DNA of 43,391 bases from Bryobacterales bacterium (lineage in GTDB: Bacteria; Acidobacteriota; Terriglobia; Bryobacterales; Bryobacteraceae): the NCBI GenBank assembly GCA_026954325.1, contig JAIXKK010000018.1, positions 1 to 43,391 of the forward strand, given 5' to 3'. The notes under the pieces were generated by a model. It was not told the origin of the DNA, made no database searches, and worked only from the letters and a program-made list of their open reading frames with translations. Each line of letters opens with the position of its first letter. Positions within the stretch are counted from its first letter, which is position 1. The position numbers were made by a program, and so were the translations under genes. Of the stretch, positions 1 through 7,946 are shown one piece after another.

Positions 1-30
1 GGCCGATGGAGTCTATACCGGCCCGGCAGT

Positions 31-249
31 ATGAAAGATTTCCACGCACTGAAAGCCTGGCGGAAGGCGCACCAGTTGACACTGGCGGTCTATCAACTCA
101 CCAGCAGTTTTCCACAAGACGAGTTGTATGGGCTGTTGGCGCGCGACCTCAAGATGATTCCAGGGGACTATGAGCGAGTGCAGACACATCTGTCGGAGGT
201 GAAACGGATGCTCGCTGGGTTTCTTCCGAAGCTGCGCGCTGAAAGCTGA
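31..249 (+). CDS. Four-helix-bundle (S23/IVP-family) protein with internal deletion
   Basis: A 72-residue ORF. The first ~35 residues (MKDFHALKAWRKAHQLTLAV..., ending ELYGL) match the start of the four-helix-bundle family related to proteins encoded in 23S rRNA intervening sequences. Family members run to about 120 residues and normally continue into a helix-2 segment of the type TSQ.RRAA.SIP.NIAEG. Here ELYGL is followed directly by LARDL and then the family C-terminus (YERV...EVKRMLAGFLPKLR). Roughly 45-50 residues (helices 2-3) are therefore missing in frame. Function is unknown even for intact members; they form pentamers. The remaining frame is open and could make a short helical hairpin, but it is more likely a relic. 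No clear ribosome binding site precedes the ATG. Family assignment rests on recognised motifs, not on a search. Confidence 0.6.
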   Translation: MKDFHALKAWRKAHQLTLAVYQLTSSFPQDELYGLLARDLKMIPGDYERVQTHLSEVKRMLAGFLPKLRAES

Positions 250-285
250 TAGCTGCAAGCTGCCAAAAATTTCAAATATGTTTGG

Positions 286-1734
286 CTAGGCTTTGCGGAG
301 TCCGGTGAGATCCGAATCCACGGCGATGGCTCCTTCGCCCGGCGCCACCGCGGCGGAGAAATTGCCGGAGAGTTCGAGGCTGCCCGTGGTCTTAAGAACG
401 ATCGCCTTGCCGGGAACCTTGTTCACCACGAGGTTCAGCGCGCCCGGGTGCGCGAAGATGCAGCCGGTCATGTTGATGCGTGTCTTGCCGTAGTCCGTCA
501 TCGCCTTGTTGCTCAGGAAGGTGATGCCGGAATCGCGCAGCGTGGAGTTGGCGATGGTCACCGTGTCGACGGGCGTGCGGATTTGCAGGAGGTTCGCGGG
601 GGAATCGTGGAGGACGCGAACATTTTCAAGGAGAATGTTTTCCTGCCGGGGAACCGGGGCTGAGGGATAGTAGGAGCGGCTGTACCTGTCGTTGTCGAAG
701 TGGACGGAGAAGGCCGTCCGCGGCTTGCGCAGGAAAATGTCACGGAAGACGACATTGCGGACGCCGGCGGTGTAGGTGACGTCCTCCTGGACGACGCCCC
801 ACGGGATGCCGTCGAGCACCTTCCGGCCGCTGCCGTGGATGGGCCGTGTGAGGGATTTGTAGACCGTGCCGTCGGGTTGGGCCTGCACGCGGTAGAGCCG
901 GCCTTCGGAGATAACGGTATCCGATTGCTGGACCATGATGCCGGGATGCCAGTCGATCCAGGCTCCGGCGAGGATGCGGCAGAAGTAGCCGATCTGGCGT
1001 TGGGGGTTGGGCAGGTCATGCATGTTTTCGACGACGCCGTCTTCGATCCAGCCCAGTTCCGGATTGCCCACGGAGTAGTCGTGGGCGTTGAGGGCGACGG
1101 CGTCGTCTCCGGTTTCGAACGTACCATTGCGGAGAGTGAAGCGCTTGCCGCGGCCGAGATGTATGCCGTCCTTGGCTCCCTCGATGTGCACGCCGTCGGC
1201 GAGGATGTCTTCGAAGGTGCAGACGTGGATGGCATACTGGAGGCGGCCGAGGTCGAGACAGCGGAAATCATCGATGCGCAGGTCTTTGATATAGAAGAAG
1301 GCAACCTGCCCGTGCAGTCCGTAGACTTCCCATTTGCGGATGTCGACGCCGTTGACGATCAGGTTGAGGCCGGAGACGGTGATTCGCCGGACCCAGGTTC
1401 TTGTCAGCGCGCCTTTGTTGAGCAGGACGTGGGTGAACGGCCCCTGCTCGGGAACCTTCTTCACGAACACGTTGTTGCCGAACAGCAGGGAGGTGTGACT
1501 GCCGAGGTAGACAGTGCCGGCGAGGTTGTAGGTTCCCGGCCGGCTGACGACGATGGTTCCGGTCTGGTCCACGGCCCGCTGGAGGGCCTTACGGTTCTCG
1601 ATGCCGGTGGCTTGGGGGGAAAAGCCGAACCGGGATGCGTCGGTGAAGCCATGAGCGGCTTCGGGCGTCTGGGCTCGAATGGGGAGATTGGCGAAGCCCA
1701 AACCGGCGAGGAGAACGTCGCGTCTGCGGTGCAT
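286..1734 (-). CDS. Secreted right-handed beta-helix protein, GH28 (polygalacturonase)-like
   Basis: 482 residues. The N-terminus (MHRRRDVLLAGLGFA) has an arginine cluster followed by a hydrophobic stretch and AQ, consistent with a Tat- or Sec-type export signal. Residues ~45-75 (ENRKALQRAVD...GTIVVSRPGTYNLAGT) are the typical start of pectin-lyase-fold proteins, and repeated beta-helix coils follow. Residues ~187-216 contain DGIHLG and TGDDAVALN, which resembles the Asp-Asp (GDD) active-site region of GH28 enzymes. I did not see the other GH28 signatures (GHG, RIK) clearly, so polygalacturonase activity is uncertain. A polysaccharide hydrolase or lyase in the cell envelope or outside it is the reasonable role. 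It starts 15 bp after the small ORF that ends at 1750 and is probably the last gene of a minus-strand operon led by the acylase. Confidence 0.7.
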   Translation of the reverse strand: MHRRRDVLLAGLGFANLPIRAQTPEAAHGFTDASRFGFSPQATGIENRKALQRAVDQTGTIVVSRPGTYNLAGTVYLGSHTSLLFGNNVFVKKVPEQGPFTHVLLNKGALTRTWVRRITVSGLNLIVNGVDIRKWEVYGLHGQVAFFYIKDLRIDDFRCLDLGRLQYAIHVCTFEDILADGVHIEGAKDGIHLGRGKRFTLRNGTFETGDDAVALNAHDYSVGNPELGWIEDGVVENMHDLPNPQRQIGYFCRILAGAWIDWHPGIMVQQSDTVISEGRLYRVQAQPDGTVYKSLTRPIHGSGRKVLDGIPWGVVQEDVTYTAGVRNVVFRDIFLRKPRTAFSVHFDNDRYSRSYYPSAPVPRQENILLENVRVLHDSPANLLQIRTPVDTVTIANSTLRDSGITFLSNKAMTDYGKTRINMTGCIFAHPGALNLVVNKVPGKAIVLKTTGSLELSGNFSAAVAPGEGAIAVDSDLTGLRKA

Positions 1735-1749
1735 GCCTCTATGATGAGG

Positions 1750-1911
1750 TCACTGCGGCGCCTCAGTCACCTTGCCATCGGTGAGAACGCTTGTGACCGT
1801 GGCGCCCGATTCGGTTCGGTAGCGCAATGTCTGGCACCTGCCTTCACTGCCGGTGATGCCCGCGCGGGAGTATGGTTCGCCCGGAAGTTCGATGAGTCGG
1901 GCGCGTGTCAT
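1750..1911 (-). CDS. Small SmpA/OmlA-like domain ORF (second half of a split gene)
   Basis: 53 residues starting MTRARLIELPGEPYS and ending ATVTSVLTDGKVTEAPQ. The layout (GMT-R..li.LpGEP, then a strand reading L-R-Y-R, then a final strand V-L-T-D-G-K-V-T) resembles SmpA/OmlA-like small domains. The ATG overlaps the TGA of the upstream ORF (ATGA, 1908-1911), a classic coupling arrangement. Read one base earlier, the upstream frame would run ...DYYGPGMTRARLIEL, giving a natural continuous domain. So this may be the 3' part of one gene broken by a single-base change rather than an independent gene. There is no signal peptide and no own ribosome binding site beyond the coupled position. Function unknown. 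Confidence 0.45.
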   Translation of the reverse strand: MTRARLIELPGEPYSRAGITGSEGRCQTLRYRTESGATVTSVLTDGKVTEAPQ

Positions 1912-2180
1912 GCCGGGCCGTAGTAATCCCACATCTGCTCCTGCTCCGGGCGATCACTGGGGAAGACGCTGTTGGGAGCGCCGAGAATTCTTCTCACCTG
2001 GTCCGGACCCATGGAGCGGTCAAGGAGGCTGACCTTCGCGGGATCGACGGGATAGTGATGGTCGAAGCGGACGAGGTGGCGGGCATTTCCGCTGATGCCC
2101 CGGCGCCAGCCGACGTTGGCGCGGGTGAGTTCACGATTGCCGGGGCTCCACCAGCGGCCGTTGATCTTGCGGGCGGTCAA
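1908..2180 (-). CDS. Small hypothetical protein with SmpA-like C-terminal motif
   Basis: 90 residues from a TTG start that overlaps the TGA of the penicillin acylase gene (TTGA, 2177-2180), indicating translational coupling. The N-terminal half is rich in Arg, Trp and Asn (RKINGRWWSPGNRE) and I do not recognise it. Residues ~57-88 (MGPDQVRRILGAPNSVF...MWDYYGP) resemble the helix and first strand of SmpA/OmlA-like domains (pattern M-x-x-x-Q-V-x-x-x-L-G-x-P). The domain stops before its last strands, which appear to lie in the next frame (see the ORF at 1750-1911). There is no signal peptide in the chosen frame, so location is unclear. Either this is a truncated protein or the two ORFs are one gene with a -1 frameshift. 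Confidence 0.45.
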   Translation of the reverse strand: MTARKINGRWWSPGNRELTRANVGWRRGISGNARHLVRFDHHYPVDPAKVSLLDRSMGPDQVRRILGAPNSVFPSDRPEQEQMWDYYGPA

Positions 2181-4513
2181 CGGGCGTCCGATACCGTGTA
2201 GTCGCGCTCCACGGCGGCGGCGATGTCCTGTTCTTCAAACAAAACCGGGCGCCATTGTTTTTTGCGAAAGAGCTCCGTCTGATCGGCGAAGTGCGGGCTG
2301 GCGGGGTCGCCGGATTCGGAATAGGTGAGGAATGCCTTGGCGTGGGGGCCGTTTGCGGTGAAGTCGACGGCCATGAGGAAGCTCGAGCCGGTCACGACCG
2401 GATAGCCCTTCTCCGTGAGAAATGCACTGCCCTTGACAGGTTTCGGATTGTCCATCGGCTCGAGGGTGGTGGTGTTGCGGGCGTTGCGCTCCATGTTCAT
2501 GAGGCCGTCGGTGAAGCCATCCCCGCCGTGAATGGGGATACGGCGTCCACCCTTGTCGGCGTATTGCAACTCGCCGAGGGCGACATCTAGCGCGATGTGG
2601 CGGGAGCGGAGGAGATTCACGGCGCGGGTGAGGTTTTCAATAGGAACGCTGCCGGGCGCGAGGCCGCGCGGGGCGCCCACGGGGTCGGCGGGGTTAAAGC
2701 CGGTGGCGAATAGCTTGCCCTTGTCAAGAAAATCCGGCTGGGCGAACTGGCCGAGCCATTCGCGGAAGAGCACGGCTCCGCGGCTTTCGAGGTTGTCGCG
2801 GTTGTCCCAGGCGGCGAGGACGTCACATGCCTGGGCGAGATCCTGAGACGCCTGGCGGCAGCGGGCGACCAACTCGTCCTTGAGCAGTTCGGCGGTGAGG
2901 CTGCGGTTACTGAGGATGGCGTTGCCGAGTTCGTCGAGGGTGAATTTGTGATCGGGGCCGGCGGGTTGATCGGGGGAGCGCAGCGAGAGGGTGAGGGCGT
3001 TATTGCGGGTGCGGAGGGATCGTGCGGTGGCCTGCTCGCCCTGGAGCGGCGAGTAGGGCCCGGTAATGAGCGCGCCGGCGTTGGCGAGCCAGAAGCTGTC
3101 ATTGGCATTGAACACGTAGTCGGCGCGCTCGATTTGGGGCATGTGGGAGAAAGCAATGACGCCGGGCGAGCGGGCTCCCTTGTCGATCTGCCACTCGAAG
3201 CGGGAATCGCTTCCGGGCAGCAGCACGATGCCCTGCTGGTAGAGGCGTTTGGTGGCGGAATCCATTTGGCGGAGACGCAGCCATTCGGCGATGGCCTCCG
3301 GACTGAGGTTGGGAGTGGAGGCGCTGTCGGTGTACCATGCGATGCCTTCGCGTCCGCTGGAGATTGTATTCACCCAGGGCATGGCCTGGTAACGGGCGTG
3401 GGCTGCCTGAAACTCCTTCATGGAACGGGCGCGTCCCATGGCGAGCCATTGTGCGGCGCTGTTGGTGTTGTCCCAGTTGGCGTCACGCACGGCGACCGCC
3501 CGCTTCGCGTTCCAGGCGAGGTTCGGGAAGTTGACGATGGGTCCGTAGTGGCTGAACCAGACGGTATGCTCTACGGTTCTGAAGCCGCCATCAGGTTGTT
3601 TGACCTGAACGGAGACGCGGCGCGCCGTCATGGCGCGTTCCTGCTTGTCGTAGAGATAGGTGGTAGCCTTGCCGGGCACGAGATCGAGAGAGTAGAGCGT
3701 GAATCGCTTGCCGGCGGAGACGGTGTGTGTCCAGGCCACATCACGATTGAAGCCGATGGCGACGCCGGGCGCGCCGATGAGCCCGCTGCCGTAAACATCG
3801 AGCTTTCCGGGGATGCGGAGGTGTTTTTCCCAGAAGCGGTTGGAGCCGACCCAGGGATAGTGAGGGTTGGCGAGCAGCATGCCCCTGCCTTCGGCGCTGC
3901 GATCCCTGCCGATGCCCCAACCGTTGCTGGCGAGATCAGGCGGAGTGTAGGGGATGAATGCGGTGGCGGCGGGAGCGTTGCCCGAGGGTGGCGCGGCTGT
4001 GGCGATCATGGGTGCAAGCTGAGTGATGACCAGCAGGATGATCTGCTGGTAGGCCGCAAGGTCCGTGGCGGTGATAGGCGTCACCCAATCCGCGCCGCGG
4101 CACCATCCGCCGATTGTGTCCTTGCCTGTTACGGCCAGGTAGCGGTTGTAGCCGTCGGCATACCCCGCATACCAATCGCGCAGTTCGGGAGGCAACCTGG
4201 CGAGCATGGTGGAGGCGCGGGTGGTGAGGTCGAGGGCTTTCATGGCGATGTCGCTGCGCAGATGCTCGTCGTCTTTGCCGGCGCCGAAGTATTTCGCGCG
4301 CTCGCCGCGGGCGCGGATGACCTGGTCGGCGACGCTGCACAGGTGGTCTTCGGCTTGCGCGTAGCCTTCGCCGAAGCCGAGGCTGCCGAAGTCCCTGGCT
4401 TCGATATGGGGGATGCCATAGGTGGTGCGGCGGATGTGCGCCTGGAAGCGGGGTTCGGCGGCGAGGCTCAGACAGAGCAGGTAGATCGTGGCGAAGGCGC
4501 GGAGGCGGGGCAT
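2177..4513 (-). CDS. Penicillin acylase family Ntn hydrolase (aculeacin A / N-acyl-homoserine-lactone acylase type)
   Basis: 778 residues using the ATG at 4513, chosen because it begins a signal peptide ([19 protein letters not shown]). The frame stays open further upstream but that extension is not signal-like. The mature protein begins with the conserved [13 protein letters not shown] block. Autoproteolysis would occur before Ser196 in the motif LASNGWGIG, giving an alpha subunit of about 170 residues and a large beta subunit with Ser196 as nucleophile. WTHTVS and later NANDSFW are further family blocks. Such enzymes cleave amide-linked acyl chains (lipopeptides, acyl-homoserine lactones, beta-lactams) in the periplasm. 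Substrate cannot be told from sequence. It overlaps the downstream 90-aa ORF by 4 bp and is divergent from the FMN reductase remnant with a 45-bp gap. A GGAGG lies about 13 nt before the ATG, a long spacing. Confidence 0.88.
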   Translation of the reverse strand: MPRLRAFATIYLLCLSLAAEPRFQAHIRRTTYGIPHIEARDFGSLGFGEGYAQAEDHLCSVADQVIRARGERAKYFGAGKDDEHLRSDIAMKALDLTTRASTMLARLPPELRDWYAGYADGYNRYLAVTGKDTIGGWCRGADWVTPITATDLAAYQQIILLVITQLAPMIATAAPPSGNAPAATAFIPYTPPDLASNGWGIGRDRSAEGRGMLLANPHYPWVGSNRFWEKHLRIPGKLDVYGSGLIGAPGVAIGFNRDVAWTHTVSAGKRFTLYSLDLVPGKATTYLYDKQERAMTARRVSVQVKQPDGGFRTVEHTVWFSHYGPIVNFPNLAWNAKRAVAVRDANWDNTNSAAQWLAMGRARSMKEFQAAHARYQAMPWVNTISSGREGIAWYTDSASTPNLSPEAIAEWLRLRQMDSATKRLYQQGIVLLPGSDSRFEWQIDKGARSPGVIAFSHMPQIERADYVFNANDSFWLANAGALITGPYSPLQGEQATARSLRTRNNALTLSLRSPDQPAGPDHKFTLDELGNAILSNRSLTAELLKDELVARCRQASQDLAQACDVLAAWDNRDNLESRGAVLFREWLGQFAQPDFLDKGKLFATGFNPADPVGAPRGLAPGSVPIENLTRAVNLLRSRHIALDVALGELQYADKGGRRIPIHGGDGFTDGLMNMERNARNTTTLEPMDNPKPVKGSAFLTEKGYPVVTGSSFLMAVDFTANGPHAKAFLTYSESGDPASPHFADQTELFRKKQWRPVLFEEQDIAAAVERDYTVSDAR

Positions 4514-4558
4514 GAGGTAGAGTTTACCTCCGTAATCTGTGATGCGAAGAATCGAAGA

Positions 4559-5120
4559 ATGCCCACGCTGCATCTCGTGACTGTGAATCTCCTGGCTATT
4601 TCGGGGAGCCTGCGGGCGAATTCGTCCAACAAGCGGCTGCTGAAGGCTCTTTCTTTGCTGCTTCCGGCGGATGGGGTGTTGCGCTTTTACGAAGGTCTCG
4701 GGGATCTGCCGCATTTCAATCCGGATCTCGATGTAGAGCCAGCTCCGCCCGAATTGGCTGCGTTTCGTGAGCAGTTGCGATGGGCGGATGCGGTGGTGAT
4801 CTCGAGTTCGGAGTATGCGCATGGAGTACCGGGGTCGCTGAAGAATGCGCTGGACTGGGTGGTGGGCAGCGGCGAGTTAGTGGAGAAGCCGGTGGCCCTG
4901 CTGAACGCTTCCCCGAGGAGCACATTTGCACAGGCATCGCTCGCTGAAACGCTGCGGACGATGTCGGCGGTGATGCTGATGAGGCTTCAGTGGCTGTTCC
5001 GTTGCCTGGCAGCAAGCTGGAGCGGCGGAGATTGCGGCCAATGGGGAATTCTCAGCGCTGCTGAGATCGGCGCTTCAGGTGCTGGAGGCGGTTACGCGAG
5101 GAAGCCGGATCAGCCCTTAG
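4559..5120 (+). pseudogene. NADPH-dependent FMN reductase-like gene, broken by two frameshifts
   Basis: The first ~140 residues (from ATG 4559, or GTG 4583) carry the flavodoxin-like signature LLAISGSLRANSSN, then SSEYAHGVPGSLKNALDW and NASPRSTFAQASL. These fit the NAD(P)H:FMN/quinone reductase family of about 180-190 residues. After MSAVM (near 4970) the first frame turns to unrelated residues. The expected continuation DEASVAVPLPGSKLE is in a second frame (4972 to ~5021), and AAEIAANGEFSALLRSALQVL in a third (5022-5120, TAG stop). Both shifts are in the same direction (net -1 each), so the frame is never restored. The frame-3 stop overlaps the convergent ggt stop by 4 bp, a compact arrangement suggesting this was the original end. 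Real decay or two consensus errors are both possible. Confidence 0.75.
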
Positions 5121-6802
5121 TAGCCGGCGGCTTTGCCCGAGCCGCGCGAATCCGCGCCGCCCAGCCGGACGCCGTTCGCATCGACGGCGATGCCGTGTAC
5201 CTGACCAATGACGGCGGGTTCGGATGCGAATTTATGGCCCTTGGCTTCGAGGGCGTGGAGGACATCCTTCGCAAGCGCGTAGCGTTCGCAGCGCACGACA
5301 TCGGGCAGCCACTGATGGTGAATGCGCGGCGCGTCGATGGCTTCCTGAATGTTCATGCCGTGATCGATGAGATTGAGCGTCACTTGCAGCACGGTGTTCG
5401 GGATGGTGGTGCCGCCGGGGGTGCCGACGACAAAGGCGAGCTTGCCGTCCTTGACGGCGATGGTGGGCGTTTGGGAGGAGACGGGCCGTTTGCCGGGCGC
5501 AATAGTGTTCGCCTCTCCGGCCGGATAGCCGAATGCGTTCGGAGCACCGGCCTTGGCTGCAAACTCGTCCATCACATTGTTGAGGAAGAAGCCAGCTCCG
5601 GTGACCACGATGCCACTGCCGTAGCTGTCGCGCAGCGTGTAGGTATTGGACACCGCATTGCCCTCGGCATCGACGACGGAGAAGTGCGTGGTGTCGTTCG
5701 ATTCCCGAGGGAGGCTGCCTTCGCGGATCTGTTCGCTGGGGGTAGCGCGGTCCGGGCGAATGGATGCGGCGCGGCCGGCGATATAGGCCGGGGACAAGAG
5801 GCGGGCGAGCGGGACGGTCACGAACGCGGGATCGCCAAACCAGGCGGCGCGGTCGGCGAAGGCGCGTTTCATGACTTCAATGAGGATGTGATCCGCGGCC
5901 GAGGAATGAGGGCCCATCGAGCGCAGGTCGAAGCGTTCGAGCATGCCGAGCATCTGCATGAGGAGGAATCCGCCGGAACTCACGGGCGGCATGCTGATGA
6001 GTTCATAGCCGCGGTAGCGCCCGCGGACGGGTTCGCGCAGGATGGCTTTGTATTGCTTGAGATCGTCGAGAGCCACCAGCCCGCCGTTGGCCTTCATCTC
6101 CGCCTCGAGAAGACGGGCTGTTTTCCCTTCGTAGAATTCGCGCGGGCCGTTTGCGGCAATGCGGCGCAGCGTGGCGGCCAGTTCCGGCTGCATGAGCCGG
6201 TCGCCTTCGGTGAAGAAGCGGCCGCCGCGGAGGAAGATGCGCCTGGTCTCGGCGTATTGGGAGAATCTGCGTTCACTGGATTGGAACTGCCGCGCCAGAC
6301 TGTGGGAGACGGGGAAGCCTTCTTCGGCCAGGCGGATGGCCGGCGCCAAAACATCTTTCCACTGTTTTGTTCCAAACTTTTCGAGAGCGAGAGCCATACC
6401 CGCCACCGTGCCGGGGACGCCGGCGGCGCGGTGTCCCGTCTTCGGCGCATCGGGGATGACGTTGCCGGACGGGTCCATGAACATGGTTTTCGAGGCGCGG
6501 CCGGGGGCGGTTTCGCGATAGTCAATGGCTGCGGCGCGGCCATCGTTGCGGCGGATGACCATGAATCCGCCGCCTCCGATATTGCCTGCCGACGGGTATG
6601 TGACGGCGAGCGCAAAGGCGGTGGCGACGGCGGCGTCGACGGCATTTCCGCCCTGCTTCAGGATTTCGACGCCGGCATCGGTAGCCTCGGGCTGCGCGGA
6701 CGACACCATTCCGTGACGTGCGCGAACGGGTTGGGGAGACGCGCTCCAGAGCAGGGGCGCGGCACTGAGAAGCACAGTGGTCAGCACACGAAGGGGTATC
6801 AT
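5117..6802 (-). CDS. ggt: Gamma-glutamyltransferase
   Basis: 561 residues. It hydrolyses or transfers the gamma-glutamyl group of glutathione and related compounds, normally in the periplasm. A signal peptide is present (MIPLRVLTTVLLSAAPLLWS). The large-subunit block AGNIGGGGFMVI lies at ~72-83 and PPVSSGGFLLMQ at ~272-283. Autocatalytic cleavage should occur before Thr371 in NDTTHFSVVD, releasing the small subunit with Thr371 as N-terminal nucleophile. SSQTPTIAVKDGK and GTPGGTTI in the small subunit match the donor-binding and oxyanion regions. Length is normal for the family. Its ATG overlaps the stop of the upstream methyltransferase (ATGA, 6799-6802), so the two are probably co-transcribed. 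The 3' end overlaps the convergent FMN reductase remnant. Confidence 0.95.
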   Translation of the reverse strand: MIPLRVLTTVLLSAAPLLWSASPQPVRARHGMVSSAQPEATDAGVEILKQGGNAVDAAVATAFALAVTYPSAGNIGGGGFMVIRRNDGRAAAIDYRETAPGRASKTMFMDPSGNVIPDAPKTGHRAAGVPGTVAGMALALEKFGTKQWKDVLAPAIRLAEEGFPVSHSLARQFQSSERRFSQYAETRRIFLRGGRFFTEGDRLMQPELAATLRRIAANGPREFYEGKTARLLEAEMKANGGLVALDDLKQYKAILREPVRGRYRGYELISMPPVSSGGFLLMQMLGMLERFDLRSMGPHSSAADHILIEVMKRAFADRAAWFGDPAFVTVPLARLLSPAYIAGRAASIRPDRATPSEQIREGSLPRESNDTTHFSVVDAEGNAVSNTYTLRDSYGSGIVVTGAGFFLNNVMDEFAAKAGAPNAFGYPAGEANTIAPGKRPVSSQTPTIAVKDGKLAFVVGTPGGTTIPNTVLQVTLNLIDHGMNIQEAIDAPRIHHQWLPDVVRCERYALAKDVLHALEAKGHKFASEPAVIGQVHGIAVDANGVRLGGADSRGSGKAAGY

Positions 6803-7785
6803 AGAGGGCTCCTTTCAAGCGTACGGCACTCGACGATGAAGCGGCCCGATGGCGCGCGTCCCGATGTTTGAATCTCGAGGCCGGAACCGCGGGCAAGTTC
6901 ACCGAACTCGGCGAGTGTGCGATCCTTGCCCCCTACCAGGACGAGCATCAGCAATTCCGGCGAGGCGGTGGCGTTTGGCGTGACGCCGCCGAGGATTACG
7001 ACGCGGCCATTCGGGCGCGCGGCCTCGGCGCAGCGGCGCAGCAGTTGTTTCGCCTCCGCGTCCGGCCAATCGGCGAGGACGCTTTTCATCATGTAGATGT
7101 CGCCGCCGGGCGGCAAGGGGTCAAAAAAACTCTGGCCCGCGGTAGTGACGCGATCGGCGACGCCCGCCGCTTGCAGGAGAGTGCCGGAGCGCGCCACCGT
7201 GCGGGGCAAGTCCACGAGAATGCCGCGCGTTCCAGGGTGCGCCCGGAGCACTTCGGCGAGAAGCGCTCCCGTACCTCCGCCCACATCCACAACCGTACGA
7301 ACGGAACTCCACCCGGCGGGATCGAGGAGGATGTCAGGATTGGGGACGCCGTGTCCCGCCGGCCCCATCATTGCATCGAACGCGGCGGAGATGGCGGGAT
7401 TTGCGTCGAGGTCTTCCCAGTAAGGGCGGCCGAAGACTTCGCGATAGGCCGGCTTGCCTGTACGAACGGCGGATAGCAGAGTGCTCCAGGCGTGGGCCAT
7501 GCGGCCGCCGAAGCTGTCGAGGTCGAGGCCGAGCAGACTGCCTTCGTCGAGGAAAGGGCGCGCAGCTTCGTTCAGGGCGAACCTGCCGGGTTCGGGCTCT
7601 TCGAAGATGCCCTTCTCTACGAGGCGGCGCAGCACTCTTTGGAGGGACGCGGGGTCGGCTCCGGCGGCGGCGGAGAGTGAATGGATGTCCGAATGGCCTG
7701 AATCGATGTGGGAGGCAACGCGCAAGGTTGCCACAACGAGGACGCACCAGGGGGTGGAAAGATCGGCGAGTTCCCAGAGTTCCAT
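6799..7785 (-). CDS. COMT-type SAM-dependent methyltransferase (winged-helix dimerisation + class I domain)
   Basis: 328 residues. Residues ~1-85 form the winged-helix dimerisation domain typical of acetylserotonin/caffeate-type O-methyltransferases (LQRVLRRLVEKGIFEE). The Rossmann domain has SAM motif I VVDVGGGTGALL (165-176) and the acidic VDLPRTV (191-197). The segment YMMKSVLADWPDAEA aligns with the family block LxxVLHDWxD, in which His is usually the catalytic base. Here it is Ala238, so typical O-methylation chemistry may be absent or altered. There are no transmembrane segments, so it is probably cytoplasmic. It is translationally coupled to ggt by a 4-bp overlap. The natural substrate is unknown; closest roles in the family are O-methylation of small aromatics in secondary metabolism. 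Confidence 0.85.
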   Translation of the reverse strand: MELWELADLSTPWCVLVVATLRVASHIDSGHSDIHSLSAAAGADPASLQRVLRRLVEKGIFEEPEPGRFALNEAARPFLDEGSLLGLDLDSFGGRMAHAWSTLLSAVRTGKPAYREVFGRPYWEDLDANPAISAAFDAMMGPAGHGVPNPDILLDPAGWSSVRTVVDVGGGTGALLAEVLRAHPGTRGILVDLPRTVARSGTLLQAAGVADRVTTAGQSFFDPLPPGGDIYMMKSVLADWPDAEAKQLLRRCAEAARPNGRVVILGGVTPNATASPELLMLVLVGGKDRTLAEFGELARGSGLEIQTSGRAPSGRFIVECRTLERSPL

Positions 7786-7794
7786 CCCGATATG

Positions 7795-7896
7795 ATGACA
7801 CGGCGCGTGTGCCCGATTTGCAGGGCGGTCTTCCCCAAATTGCCGCCTTTTAGAGAATGGAGAGACGCTCGTTCCCGCCGTGTGGTACCCTCTTAG
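7795..7896 (+). CDS. Possible 33-aa CPxC micro-ORF upstream of mreB
   Basis: A short frame in the 161-bp gap between the methyltransferase and mreB. It reads MTRRVCPICRAVFPKLPPFREW... and stops at 7896, with another ATG three bases upstream. The first half has the look of small YacG-like zinc-finger proteins (CPxCG...PFC). The second Cys pair is absent, so a zinc site cannot be completed. It could be a decayed remnant, or chance within a promoter region. No clear ribosome binding site. Confidence 0.2.
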   Translation: MTRRVCPICRAVFPKLPPFREWRDARSRRVVPS

Positions 7897-7946
7897 GGCG
7901 AACCAATGATGGCGCGCACCTGCTCCCCTAACCTGATTTTCAACAC

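Noticed and set aside
700..1923. A 407-codon plus-strand frame antisense to the beta-helix gene
   Set aside because: Composition is Gly/Val/Asp-rich shadow of a minus-strand gene; no motif or ribosome binding site.
4514..4822. An N-terminal extension of the penicillin acylase
   Set aside because: It overlaps the FMN reductase start on the other strand, and a signal peptide begins exactly at the ATG at 4513.
2948..6871. A 1307-codon plus-strand open frame
   Set aside because: Most of it is antisense to the acylase and ggt genes and is low in recognisable sequence. Only the segment from 4559 to about 4970 is real (FMN reductase). The rest reflects high GC in codon position 3 of the opposite strand.
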